A DNA stretch of 64,000 nt from Myxococcaceae bacterium (GCA_016926755.1 JAFGNZ010000048.1:1-64000), one strand, 5' to 3'; positions 18,740 through 28,711 are shown, counted from the first letter of the stretch. A program made the numbers and translations. Notes: generated by a model not told the origin, from the letters alone.

Positions 18740-18785
18740 GGCTCGTCTCTCCGTGGCTGGAGTCCCGAGCTCCCTGCTGTGATGC

Positions 18786-21700
18786 CTAATGGGGCTCCAG
18801 GAGCGGCTGGTTCCCCCTCAAGCCCCTGAGCTGGCGCTCCAACGCCTGCTCCACCTTCCGGGCGAAGCCGTGCGCGCCCTGCTGGCGGGCCACCTCGATG
18901 CCATGCATGAAGGACACCGTGGCGGCCGCCTCGTGGCCGAGCGCCCGGAGCAGCTCGCCCTCGATCCGGTGGAGCTCCACCTCGTAGGAGCGCTCTCCCA
19001 GGGTGTCCGCCCAGCCCAGGGCATGCGTCACCGCGGCCATCCCCTGCGTGTGCTGCCCCAGCTTCAGGTGGAAGTCCGCGATCATTCCGAGGAACAGCGG
19101 CATGCCGGCGCGGATCCCCGCGTTGCGCCACCTCACGAGGTTGGCCCGCAGGAGGCTCAGGGCCTCCCGGGGAGAGCCCTGCTCGGCCAGCGCCCAGCTC
19201 TTGATGAAGACGGACCAGCCCAGCCACAGCCGGAACCGGTGCTCCGTGGAGAGCGCGATGCACCGCTCGGCGCGCTCCAGGGCGCACGTCGCCTCCCCGC
19301 GCAGCTGGCACGCCAGCGCGGTGTAGTTGAACGCCATGGCCAGGGTGTGGGGGTGTCCGATCTTCTCCGCCAGCGCCACCGCCTCCTCACCATAGGCCCG
19401 GGCCCGCTCGTCACGGCCGATGGCCGACTCGACGACGGAGCCGTAGGCCAGCGCGATCACCCGCGGGTTCACCCACTCCTGCACGGCGAGCGCCCGGTGC
19501 CGCTCGAGATCGCACTCCGAGAACTCCAGCGCGCGCTCCAGGTGCTGGAGGGCCACGGGCATCTGGCCCCAGGTGAAGGCGTTGACGGCCAGCATCCGGT
19601 GGCCCATCGAGCGCAGCTCGGCGCTCTGCTGGCGCTCCCCCACGCTCACCAGCAGCTCGGCCAGCTCCTGGGCCACGTTGAACTTCGCGCGCATGAAGTA
19701 GTACGCGAACGAGCCCCAGGTGGAGGCGCGCAGCTGCGGCAGCCTGTCCCCCACCTGGTGGAACAGCTCCAGGGCCCTGCCGTAGGTCTGCTCCACCTCG
19801 CGGGCCCGCACGCTGCGCGTCTGCATGAGGGGAAGGCCCAGGGCCACCATGAGCTGCAGCTCCTGCTCGGGGCTGCGCGCGGACTCCGGGAGGCTGCGCA
19901 ACAGCCGGAGCGCCTGGTTCAGGTGGCTGATGGCCTCCACGTTGGCCGAGCGCAGGCTGGCGCGCTCTCCGGCCCTCGCCCAGTAGCGGATGGCTGGCTC
20001 CAGCTCGCCTGCCTCCGTGTAGTGGTGGGCCAGCATCTCCGGCTGGGTCGCCACCAGCTCGGGGAACTGGGCGGCCAGCACCTGGGCGATGCGCCGGTGG
20101 TACTCCCGCCGCGTGCGCCGCAGCAGGGACTGGTAGGCCGCGTCCTGGATGAGCGCGTGGCGGAACTCGTACCGAGGCTCGGTGGCGCCCTCCGCCTGCT
20201 GGAGCAGGCCCGCCTGCAGCAGCCCGGAGAGATCCTGTGAGAGCGCCAGCTCGTTCCGGCCGGAGAGCGTGGCGAGCAGCACGTGGCTGAAGCCGCGCCC
20301 CACCACGGCGCACAGCTGGGCCAGCGCCTTCTGCCGCCGGGGGAGCATGTCCAGTCGAGCCAGCAGCAGCCCGCTCAAGGTGACGGGGATGGAGGAGTGC
20401 TCCTCGGAGGCCGCGCCCGTGGAGGGCCGCTCCACCACCATGCGCGTCATCTCCTCGACGAAGAGCGGGACGCCGTCCGTCTTCGCTACGAGCTGCTCGA
20501 TGGTCTCCTCCGGCAGCGCTCGCCCGCTGGCGGACTGCCTGACCAGCTCCGCGGTGAGCGGCGGCGGCAGGCGCTCGAGCGTGAGCAGGTGGAGCCGCTC
20601 GGCCTGACGCCAGGAGGGCTGGAAGTCCGGACGCGCCGTGAGGAGGACGTAGAGCCTCGCCCCCTCGAGGCGCTCCAGCAGGAAGCCGAGCAGCTCCAGC
20701 GTGGAGGGATCGGCCCAGTGCAGATCCTCCACGACGGCGAACACCGGGCGCTCCTGGCTCATCCGCAGCAGCACCGTCGTCAGCGCCTCGATCATCTTCT
20801 CCTTCAGCCGCTCCGGGGCGAGCCGCAGATGGGGAGACTCCTCGGCCACGGGCAGCGAGAGGAAGGTGGCCAGGAGGCGCTGGTGCTCCGGCGGCAGCCC
20901 CGCGGCCCGCATGCGCCCCTCCAGCTTGCGCAGGTTCACCTGGGGGCTCCCCTCGGGATCGAGCCGCAGCAGGTGCTGGATCAGCTCGATCACGGGGTAG
21001 AAGGCGCTGGTGCTGAACTGGGCCCAGCACTGGCACCTCAAGCGGATGGCCCCCTCCGCGGACACCCGATCTCGCAGCTCCAAGAGGAGGCGCGACTTGC
21101 CAATACCCGCCTCGCCCCGGACGAGGACGAAGGCGCCCGTGCCCTCCCGCGCCTGCTCCCACCAGCTCAGCAGCTGGCGCAGCTCGTGCTCCCGGCCCAC
21201 CAGCGGCGTGAGCGGCCCGGCGGCATGGGCCCGCTCGAAGCGAGTCGCCGTGCGCTGCTCGCGCAGCAGTCGGTAGAGCTCCAGCTTCGCCACGCCCGCC
21301 AGCCCCTGGAAGAAGCGCGGGCCGAGCGGCTCGGTCCGGAAGGCTCCCCGCACGAGCCTCCACGTGGTGTGGCTCAGGCACGCCGTGTCCGGCGCCGCCT
21401 CCTTCGCCAGCCAGAGCGCGATCTTCGGCGCCTCGCCCTGCAGGGCCGACGTCCTCCCCCTCAGCCCGAGCGGGAGGTTGTCCATCACCACGGTGTCCGT
21501 ATGGAGGCCCACCTTCACGGTGAGCTTGCGGCGCGGCAGGTATGGCAGCTTCTGCTGGATCGCCGTGCCCAGGTGCGTCACCAGGTAGAGCCCCGCCCGG
21601 GCCGCCTTCTCCGAGTCCTCCTCCAATGCCTGGGGATAGCCGAAGCAGGCGAGCACCTCGTCCCCCACGCACGTGGCGATGAAGCCCCCGTGCTGCTGGA

Positions 21701-22850
21701 TGATCTCCGAGCAGGACTGGTGGAAGGCCCCCTCCAGCTCGCTGAAGTCCTCCATGTCCAGGTGCTCCGCGAGCCCCGCCAGATCGGCCAGCCAGCACGC
21801 CACCAGCGTCACCTGCCGGCGCTGGGGCGCCAAGCCCCGAGGCTCATCACGCCAGGGCGTGAGGCGCTCTTCGATGCGGCGCAGGCGATCGCGGAGCTCC
21901 ACCGCGCTGGAGAGGCGCTTGGCGGGATCCTTGGCCAGCAGCTCCGCCGCGAGCTTCTCCAGCTCCTCGGGCAGCTCCGGGCGCCGCTCACGCACCGAGG
22001 GCACCGGCGCCGGGGAGAGCACCCGCTCGCGCAGCTCCGAGAGGCGCAGCTCCGTATAGGGAGGCTCTCCCGTGAGCAGCTCGAAGAGCAGGATCCCCGC
22101 AGACCAGAGGTCCGTGCGCTCGTCCTGCGCCTCGCCCCTCCACTGCTCTGGCGCCATGTAGGCGGGCGTCCCCGCCGCTGGCAGGTTGGGGGCCGCCGGG
22201 AAGATGGCCGCGGCGAGGTAGGCCAGTCCGAAGTCGAGGATCTTCACCTGGCCTTTGCGGGAGATGAAGACGTTGCCCGGCTTGAGATCCCGGTGGATGA
22301 CGTGCTGCTCGTGGGCATGCACCAGCCCCGCGGCGACGGCGCTCATGATCTCCAGGGCGCGGGGCAGCGAGGGCCATTCCCGTTGCAGGAGCAAGGCCAG
22401 GCTCTCCCCTTCCAGGCACTCCATCACCAGGAAGGGGACCTTCGGTTCCCACGGCGCACCGCTCCACTCGGCCACGTCGAAGATGCGCACGATGTTGTCG
22501 TGATCCAGCTGGGCAATGGCCCTCGCCTCCTGCCGAAGCAGGGCGCTCATCGGCACCTCGACGAGCCCCTCTCGAGGGAGCAGGAACTTGAGGGCCACCA
22601 CGCGCTGGAGCTCCTTGTCCCGGGCCCGGAAGACCAGCCCCATGGAACCGCCGCCCAGCCGCTCCAGGATCTCGAAGCGCTGCCCGTCCGCGCCGCCCAT
22701 CCGCTCTCCCGGCGCGGGCGCGCGCAGCGGGACGGACACCTGGGCCACCTGACGCAAGAGCGAGTCCTCGAGGTCCGCGTCATCGGCCTCGTCCCACGGA
22801 GCCTCAGGCTCGCGTGTCTGCTCGTCTGGGTGCCCGTCGCCTTGACGCAT
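18786..22850 (-). CDS. Ser/Thr protein kinase - class III cyclase-like - AAA ATPase - TPR fusion protein (TOMM kinase/cyclase fusion-like architecture)
   Basis: RFEILERLGGGSMGLVFRARD...HRDLKPGN...DFGLAYL kinase; RRQVTLVACWLADLAGL...CVGDEVLACFG cyclase-like; VRGEAGIGKSRLLLELRD Walker A; long C-terminal TPR region. Confidence 0.88.
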   Translation of the reverse strand: MRQGDGHPDEQTREPEAPWDEADDADLEDSLLRQVAQVSVPLRAPAPGERMGGADGQRFEILERLGGGSMGLVFRARDKELQRVVALKFLLPREGLVEVPMSALLRQEARAIAQLDHDNIVRIFDVAEWSGAPWEPKVPFLVMECLEGESLALLLQREWPSLPRALEIMSAVAAGLVHAHEQHVIHRDLKPGNVFISRKGQVKILDFGLAYLAAAIFPAAPNLPAAGTPAYMAPEQWRGEAQDERTDLWSAGILLFELLTGEPPYTELRLSELRERVLSPAPVPSVRERRPELPEELEKLAAELLAKDPAKRLSSAVELRDRLRRIEERLTPWRDEPRGLAPQRRQVTLVACWLADLAGLAEHLDMEDFSELEGAFHQSCSEIIQQHGGFIATCVGDEVLACFGYPQALEEDSEKAARAGLYLVTHLGTAIQQKLPYLPRRKLTVKVGLHTDTVVMDNLPLGLRGRTSALQGEAPKIALWLAKEAAPDTACLSHTTWRLVRGAFRTEPLGPRFFQGLAGVAKLELYRLLREQRTATRFERAHAAGPLTPLVGREHELRQLLSWWEQAREGTGAFVLVRGEAGIGKSRLLLELRDRVSAEGAIRLRCQCWAQFSTSAFYPVIELIQHLLRLDPEGSPQVNLRKLEGRMRAAGLPPEHQRLLATFLSLPVAEESPHLRLAPERLKEKMIEALTTVLLRMSQERPVFAVVEDLHWADPSTLELLGFLLERLEGARLYVLLTARPDFQPSWRQAERLHLLTLERLPPPLTAELVRQSASGRALPEETIEQLVAKTDGVPLFVEEMTRMVVERPSTGAASEEHSSIPVTLSGLLLARLDMLPRRQKALAQLCAVVGRGFSHVLLATLSGRNELALSQDLSGLLQAGLLQQAEGATEPRYEFRHALIQDAAYQSLLRRTRREYHRRIAQVLAAQFPELVATQPEMLAHHYTEAGELEPAIRYWARAGERASLRSANVEAISHLNQALRLLRSLPESARSPEQELQLMVALGLPLMQTRSVRAREVEQTYGRALELFHQVGDRLPQLRASTWGSFAYYFMRAKFNVAQELAELLVSVGERQQSAELRSMGHRMLAVNAFTWGQMPVALQHLERALEFSECDLERHRALAVQEWVNPRVIALAYGSVVESAIGRDERARAYGEEAVALAEKIGHPHTLAMAFNYTALACQLRGEATCALERAERCIALSTEHRFRLWLGWSVFIKSWALAEQGSPREALSLLRANLVRWRNAGIRAGMPLFLGMIADFHLKLGQHTQGMAAVTHALGWADTLGERSYEVELHRIEGELLRALGHEAAATVSFMHGIEVARQQGAHGFARKVEQALERQLRGLRGNQPLLEPH

Positions 22851-23141
22851 CTCCCCGCCCTCCGGCGCCCCTCATGGGAGCACCCTCGGCGCAGCGCCTC
22901 GACACACGTTAGGAACCCCGCAGGCGGCGGGCAACGAGCCTCGGCCCGCAGGGCAGGCCAGCGCGGACGCGCGAGCAGGCAGGTGCCTGCCCCTCCCAGC
23001 GCCAGCCATCGGCACAGGCGAGCCACGCTGAATGAGCGCGCGCATCCTGTCCCCCAAGTGGCCCGTACCCCATCACACAAGGAGTGCGACAACTCGATCC
23101 GGACAGAGAGACCTTAGAGAGAACAAAAGGCAGGCGACACC

Positions 23142-23627
23142 ATGAGCACAATCCTCCTCGTAGACGATGAACAGGAAATGCTCGACCTCTTCACCGAGGT
23201 GCTCGAGTTGATGGACCACCGCGTCCTCGGAGCCCGCGACGGGCGCGAGGCGCTGGCCCTCGCCCGAGAGGCGTCGCCGGATCTCGTGGTGACGGACTGG
23301 AACATGCCGCGCATGACTGGGCTGGAGCTGTGCCACGAGCTGCACGAGGACGAGCAGCTGCGCGACATCCCCATCATCCTGCACAGCGCCGCGGGCAACC
23401 CGCACGCCCCGGGCGTCCAGTTCGTCCCCAAGAGCTGTGCGCTCGAGGAGTTCGAGGAGCTCGTGCGCAAGCTGCTCGCCAGCACCCACTCGCGGCGGAA
23501 GGTGGCATGTCTCGAGTCCCAGGGCTCACGGGCTCCACCCACCGCCCACCACGCGCCCGCGCGCTCGTCGAGCCCGGGCCTCAGGTTCGACCTGGACTGC
23601 GAGGCTGCATGTTCAACGGCACACTGA
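23142..23627 (+). CDS. Response regulator (receiver domain only)
   Basis: ILLVDDEQEMLDLFTEVLELM, LVVTDWNMPRMTGLELC, IILHSAAG, VQFVPKSC. Confidence 0.88.
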   Translation: MSTILLVDDEQEMLDLFTEVLELMDHRVLGARDGREALALAREASPDLVVTDWNMPRMTGLELCHELHEDEQLRDIPIILHSAAGNPHAPGVQFVPKSCALEEFEELVRKLLASTHSRRKVACLESQGSRAPPTAHHAPARSSSPGLRFDLDCEAACSTAH

Positions 23628-25207
23628 CCCTCATCACGAAGATCCGGCCGGGAGCGGAGGAGTCGCTCGTGGCCACCCTGAAGGCGGTGGATCACCGCAT
23701 CCAGGCCGGAGCGCCCCAGCCCTTCGAGGAGTTGGAGGAGCTCCACTTCGCGCACTGGGCCATCATGAGGCCGCCCGCTGGGAGCCAGCTACCGTCGGGG
23801 GCCCCTGGGAGCAGCCACCTGATCTTCGGAGTTGACCTCTGCCTGCCGGGGCTCCCCTCCCGCAGGGCGAGGCTCCGGATCTCCGTCGAGCACCTCGTGG
23901 ACGGACTGCTCCGCCACGGGCTCCAGCCCGGCGTCGAGCTCCTCGACGCGATCTACCGCCACTGCGAGGACTATCCCGAGCGCGGGCTGGAGGCTCCCTC
24001 GGAAGTCAAAGCGTACCTGCTGCGAAACGCCGTGAAGTACACGGCGCGGCACGTCGACTTCGCCTACCGCGTCACCACGGTCCAGGGCATCCAGGGCCTC
24101 ATGAGCCTGCGGGCCGAGGTGGAGGAGTACCTGAACGATCGCCAGCTGCGCCCGCTGCTGGAGCAGCTCACGCTGGACGAGCTGCACCAGGCGCTCCGGG
24201 AGCGACTCGGCGCACGGCTCGCGCACCTGTCCGGGCCGGAGTGGGATCGGCGCCTGGCCTCCGCCCTGCTCGAGGCGGCTCGCGCGACGGTCGGCTACGC
24301 GCTGCCTGGCCTGTTCGTCCGGCTCGCCACTCGCCTAGCGGAGCGCTTCCGCAAGGAGCAGCGCACCCTGGGGAGCGCGACGATCCCGGATCCGCTGCGC
24401 GAGGAGATCGACGCGCGGCAGCACCCGGTGCAGAACTCCATGATCCTCGTCTCGACGCTCCCGGAGGGCCGGGGCGCCCGGTTCAAGCAGTGGCTCGCCC
24501 TGAGGCTCGTCAACTGGCGGGTGCAGCGCAACGTCGTGGGCCTCAACGACATCCGGGCCATCCACTTCGCGCGCTGGGTCAGCTTCGATCGCGGCTCCGA
24601 GAAGCGGCTGATCTTCATGGTCACCTACGATGAGAGCTGGGATGCGTACATCGACTCGTTCATCGACAACGAGCAGGTGAGCCGGTTCCTCAAGGCCATC
24701 TGGCACGTGACCAAGGGGTTCCCCCAGGGCAAGCCCTTCGTGGAGCCCTTCAAGGCGTGGATCCGGAGCGTGCAGTGCCCCACGCTGGCCTGGTACAGCG
24801 CCTACCGTCATGGCAGGGCCGCGCGACAGGAGGGGGTGGACTCAAGCGACATCTCGGTCACCGATCTGCATGAGGCCCTCCAGCTGCGGAGAGTGCTCGC
24901 CCGCGAGAGCCTGCACGGCCCGGGCGGCCTGCAGGCGCGGAGGGCCCTGAGGAGCTTCCTGGAGCTGGGGAGGTTCCCGTTCCAGAAGAAGGTGATGGGC
25001 TTGGGCGTGGCGCTCTTCCACGTCCTGGCGGATCGGACGTCCCGCATCCGCCTCTGGCTCGAAGAGCTGCGGAGGACACTGCATGCCGCTCTGGGAGAGG
25101 AAGGGAAGTCGAGGAGGCTCACGGTTACGCGCGCGCCGGACATTGCCGTCGCTGCGCACCTGGAGGCGCGGGCGCGGGAGACTGGGGGTACCCTCCAGCA
25201 CCCCTGA
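23609..25207 (+). CDS. Uncharacterised protein with two tandem ferredoxin-like-fold (Dyp/Cld-like) segments
   Basis: Two similar segments: LTLITKIRPG...ELHFAHWAIMRP...HLIFGVDL and MILVSTLPEG...AIHFARWVSFDR...RLIFMVTYD; ATG overlaps the 3' end of the response regulator. Confidence 0.6.
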   Translation: MFNGTLTLITKIRPGAEESLVATLKAVDHRIQAGAPQPFEELEELHFAHWAIMRPPAGSQLPSGAPGSSHLIFGVDLCLPGLPSRRARLRISVEHLVDGLLRHGLQPGVELLDAIYRHCEDYPERGLEAPSEVKAYLLRNAVKYTARHVDFAYRVTTVQGIQGLMSLRAEVEEYLNDRQLRPLLEQLTLDELHQALRERLGARLAHLSGPEWDRRLASALLEAARATVGYALPGLFVRLATRLAERFRKEQRTLGSATIPDPLREEIDARQHPVQNSMILVSTLPEGRGARFKQWLALRLVNWRVQRNVVGLNDIRAIHFARWVSFDRGSEKRLIFMVTYDESWDAYIDSFIDNEQVSRFLKAIWHVTKGFPQGKPFVEPFKAWIRSVQCPTLAWYSAYRHGRAARQEGVDSSDISVTDLHEALQLRRVLARESLHGPGGLQARRALRSFLELGRFPFQKKVMGLGVALFHVLADRTSRIRLWLEELRRTLHAALGEEGKSRRLTVTRAPDIAVAAHLEARARETGGTLQHP

Positions 25208-26702
25208 GGCCGAGCAGGCGCGGGCCGACATGCAGGGGCTGCTCCTGCACGGGTACAAGGAGATGAACAGCGCCGGGTTCCTGTTCCTGAAGATCCAGGA
25301 TGCCCGGAGGTGCGGCCAGTGGCTGCGGGAGCTCCTGCCCGCGCTGACGACCGCCGCCACCCGGCCCCGCGAGGAGGTCCATCAGCAGGAGTCGTGCCTG
25401 AACCTCGCGCTCACCTGGGAGGGGCTGAAGGCGCTGGGCCTGGAGCGAGCGGCCCTGGAGACGTTCCCCTTCGAGTTCCGCAAGGGAATGTCGGAGCGCG
25501 CGCGCGTTCTCGGAGACACGGGGAGCAGCGCTCCCGAGCACTGGGAGTTCGGTGGGACCCAGAGGGACGGCCGCTCCCAGCGGGAGCTCCACCTGCTGCT
25601 GGTGATCTATGGGCGTGATGAGGAGACGCTGAACGCCCTGCTGGCCCAGCACCGCGCGCGCTTCGCGGCAGCGGGCCTGGAGGAGATCTACTGCCAGCGC
25701 ACCCGCCACCTGAAGGAGCAGACGGAGCTCGCCGGCAGGCCCTACACGTTCCTCAGGGAGCACTTCGGCTTCCGTGACTCCCTCTCGCAGCCCTCGATCG
25801 AAGGGTTCAGGGATGCCGCCGGCGCCCCTCCCAGCTATGATCCCGCCCCGCTCAAGGCGGGAGAGTTCATCCTGGGGTACGAGAACGAGTACGGCGAGAG
25901 GCCGCCCTCCCCCAGCGTCTCCGCGAGCCAGGATCCGGCCGGCTGGCTCGGGGAGTCCTGGGAGGAAGAAGGCCGCAAGGATCTGGGACGCCACGGCACC
26001 TACCTCGTCCTGCGCAAGCTCCAGCAGGACGTCAGCGCCTTCAACGACTTCGTCGAGCAGCACAGAGCGCTCGCCGCCCGCCACACTCCGGATCCGGAGA
26101 AGCAGGCGGAGTGGCTGAAGTCCCGGATGATCGGGCGCTGGCCCGACGGCGCGCCCTTGAAGCCAGGCGAGGCCGAGCAGCCCGCGCAGCCACCGGTGAC
26201 GGAGCACGGGATCTCCAATGCGTTCGACTTCCGCGCCGATCCCCACGGCTTCGGCTGCCCGCTGACGTCCCATACGCGGCGCGCGAACCCGCGAGACTCG
26301 CTGCCCCCGGAGCGCGCGCTGTCGCTGATGATCAGCCGGCGGCACCGGATCCTCCGCCGCGGCATTCCCTACGGGCCTCGCTATGATGCGGATCGCGAGG
26401 GCCAGGAGCGAGGCCTCGTCTTCGTCAGCCTCAACGCCAACATCGCTCGGCAGTTCGAGTTCATCCAGCAGAGCTGGATGAACAACGAGAAGGCGGGAGG
26501 ACTCTATGACGAGAGGGATCCGGTCACCTCCAGCGTCGAGAGCGGCAGGCTGACCCTCCCGGAGCGGCCCCTGCGGCTCTGCCTGACGGGGCTCCAGCAC
26601 TTCGTGACGATGAAGGGCGGCGGGTACTTCTTCCTGCCGAGCGTGCGAGCGCTCCATTTCCTGGCCGAGCTCGCCCCCCAGCCGCCGTCACAACCTGCCT
26701 GA
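25083..26702 (+). CDS. Dyp-type peroxidase family protein (start uncertain; alternative ATG near 25231)
   Basis: ADMQGLLLHGYKEM, FGFRDSLSQPSIEGF, GEFILGYENEYG, HTRRANPRDSLPP, RHRILRRGIPYGPRYD, GLVFVSLNANIARQFEFIQQSWMN are Dyp signatures. Confidence 0.85.
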   Translation: MPLWERKGSRGGSRLRARRTLPSLRTWRRGRGRLGVPSSTPEAEQARADMQGLLLHGYKEMNSAGFLFLKIQDARRCGQWLRELLPALTTAATRPREEVHQQESCLNLALTWEGLKALGLERAALETFPFEFRKGMSERARVLGDTGSSAPEHWEFGGTQRDGRSQRELHLLLVIYGRDEETLNALLAQHRARFAAAGLEEIYCQRTRHLKEQTELAGRPYTFLREHFGFRDSLSQPSIEGFRDAAGAPPSYDPAPLKAGEFILGYENEYGERPPSPSVSASQDPAGWLGESWEEEGRKDLGRHGTYLVLRKLQQDVSAFNDFVEQHRALAARHTPDPEKQAEWLKSRMIGRWPDGAPLKPGEAEQPAQPPVTEHGISNAFDFRADPHGFGCPLTSHTRRANPRDSLPPERALSLMISRRHRILRRGIPYGPRYDADREGQERGLVFVSLNANIARQFEFIQQSWMNNEKAGGLYDERDPVTSSVESGRLTLPERPLRLCLTGLQHFVTMKGGGYFFLPSVRALHFLAELAPQPPSQPA

Positions 26703-26742
26703 GCCCGCTCTCTCCCGTTGGACCTTCCAGGGAGCGCAGCGG

Positions 26743-27708
26743 ATGGAGCGACGGGGATGGACATGGGTGTTGGCGCTGGCGTTGATCTGCGGGGGCGGTG
26801 TGGCGACGGCCTCCCCCGCGGCCACCGCGCGAGCCCAGGGTGGAGAGAGCCCACCGCCCGTCCCGGCGTCGGACGGTGGAGCTCCTCGCCTGGGCCAGTC
26901 CGCGCCCTTCCTGGGCGTGGTGATTCCCCATGACTCCGTCGACCTGAGCTCGAAGTTCGAGGGTCGGCTGGAGCGCCTGGAGGTCGACGTGGGCGACACC
27001 GTCCGGAAGGGCGACGTCCTGGCGCGGCTCGATGTCCGCCCGCTGGAGCAGGAGCTGGCGGCCGCGCGCGCCACGGTGCAGGGCTCGCGCGCCGAGGAGC
27101 AGGCCGCCTCCCTCGCGCTCGCCGAGGCTCGGGAGAAGAAGGGCCGGTACTTCACCCCGCGCTCCCTCGAGCTGGGCGTCTATTCCAAGGAGGAGCTGGC
27201 CACCATCCGCTACCAGGAGAGCACCGCGCTCGCACGGCTGCAGGCGGCCCGAGCCCGCACACGGGAGCAGCAGGCCCGCGTGGTGGACCTGGAGCAGAAC
27301 GTGAGCGAGGCCGCCCTCGTAGCGCCCTTCGACGGCGTCGTGGCCACCCGTCCGGTGAGCCCTGGCGCGCGGGTCGCGGCAGGGCAGCCCATCCTCCGCC
27401 TGCTGAGCACCGGCGGCAGGAAGATCCGCTTCGCCGTCCCCGAGGAGGAGGCACGGCGGCTGGAGCCCGGCTCGCCGCTGCGGTTGTTGATCGATCCGCA
27501 AGGCCTCACGCTGGCGGGAGTCGTGGAAAGCATCACCCCCGAGGTGGACGCGGCGGCCCGCATGGTGTTCGCCGTCGCGGCCTTCGGCGAGCCGCCACCG
27601 GACACGGTCGCCACAGGCATGGTGGCCCACGTCCAGTCGATCCCGGCGCCCGAGCGCGTCAGTCAGCAGGAGACCGCCGCCCCCACCCCTACCCGGAGCG
27701 GGCCCTAG
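26743..27708 (+). CDS. HlyD/RND-type periplasmic adaptor protein
   Basis: KFEGRLERLEVDVGDTVRKGDVLARLDVRPLEQELAAARATV... ALVAPFDGVVATRPVSPGARVAAGQPILRLLS. Confidence 0.85.
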   Translation: MERRGWTWVLALALICGGGVATASPAATARAQGGESPPPVPASDGGAPRLGQSAPFLGVVIPHDSVDLSSKFEGRLERLEVDVGDTVRKGDVLARLDVRPLEQELAAARATVQGSRAEEQAASLALAEAREKKGRYFTPRSLELGVYSKEELATIRYQESTALARLQAARARTREQQARVVDLEQNVSEAALVAPFDGVVATRPVSPGARVAAGQPILRLLSTGGRKIRFAVPEEEARRLEPGSPLRLLIDPQGLTLAGVVESITPEVDAAARMVFAVAAFGEPPPDTVATGMVAHVQSIPAPERVSQQETAAPTPTRSGP

Positions 27709-27763
27709 CGCCTCGCCGGGAGCTGGGACGCGCGCCCGCGCGGCCAGCCCAGGAGCACGAGAC

Positions 27764-28711
27764 ATGGAAGCCGTTCGCTCGAAGATCTTCCGAGAGGAAG
27801 CACTGCGCCATCACGAGGGCGCTCAGCAGGAAGGAGACGTGCTCCGCATCTCTCCGGCCTGGACCCGGTGGACGTACTGGGTGCTGCTGGGGCTGCTGCT
27901 CGCGGCGCTGGGGTACTCCTTGCTGGGGACGCTGCCCGAGTACGCCTCCGGCCCCGCCCTGGTGATCGTGGAAGGCCAGAGCCACCTGACGGTGGACACG
28001 CCAGGCATCGTGTCTTCCGTGGAGGTGCGGCCCGGGCAGCGGGTGGAGCCAGGCCAGGCGCTGGTGAGCTTCCGCTCCCAGGAGGAGACGGTCTCCCTGG
28101 AGCGCATCCAGCGCGAGTTCCAGCTCCAGCTCATCCGGGTGCTGAGAGATCCCTCGGATGAGGGGGCCCGGGAGACGCTCACCTCGCTGCGCGCGGAGCT
28201 CGAGCTCGCCCAGGCGCGGCAGCAGGCACGCACCCTGCGCGCGCCCCATGCGGGCGTGGTGAGCGATCTGCGGATCCGCCCTGGCCAGTACGTGGCGCCG
28301 GGAGAGGGCGTCGTCTCCGTCGTGGGCGATGATGTGGAGGTCTCCCTCCTGGCGCTGCTGCCGGGCGGGCAGCGCCCCCTGCTGGAGCCGGGCCGCCCCC
28401 TGCGGGTGGAGCTGGACGGCTTCCACCATGAGTACCACACGGTCACGATCGAGTCCGTGGGGGACGAGATCGTCGGCCCCACCGAGGTCCGCCGTTTCCT
28501 CGGCCCGGAGATCGCGGACGCGCTGCAGCTCAACGGCCCGATGGTGCTGGTGAGGGCGCGGCTGCCGGCCGCGACCTTCCAGAGCAAGGGCCGCACCTAC
28601 AACTACTTTGACGGGATGCTGGCGCGAGCGGACGCGCGGGTGCGCAAGGAGCGCATCCTCGTGGCGCTGGTGCCGGGACTGAAGGGAGCACTGGGCTATG
28701 AAGACCGCTGA
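27764..28711 (+). CDS. HlyD-family secretion adaptor (bacteriocin-exporter type)
   Basis: N-terminal TM, VDTPGIVSSVEVRPGQRVEPGQALVSFRS, LRAPHAGVVSDLRIRPGQYVAPGEGVVSVVG; overlaps the exporter gene. Confidence 0.8.
   Translation: MEAVRSKIFREEALRHHEGAQQEGDVLRISPAWTRWTYWVLLGLLLAALGYSLLGTLPEYASGPALVIVEGQSHLTVDTPGIVSSVEVRPGQRVEPGQALVSFRSQEETVSLERIQREFQLQLIRVLRDPSDEGARETLTSLRAELELAQARQQARTLRAPHAGVVSDLRIRPGQYVAPGEGVVSVVGDDVEVSLLALLPGGQRPLLEPGRPLRVELDGFHHEYHTVTIESVGDEIVGPTEVRRFLGPEIADALQLNGPMVLVRARLPAATFQSKGRTYNYFDGMLARADARVRKERILVALVPGLKGALGYEDR

Noticed and set aside
20283-23117. 944-aa + ORF
   Set aside because: Antisense to the well supported kinase-cyclase-AAA gene; shadow ORF.
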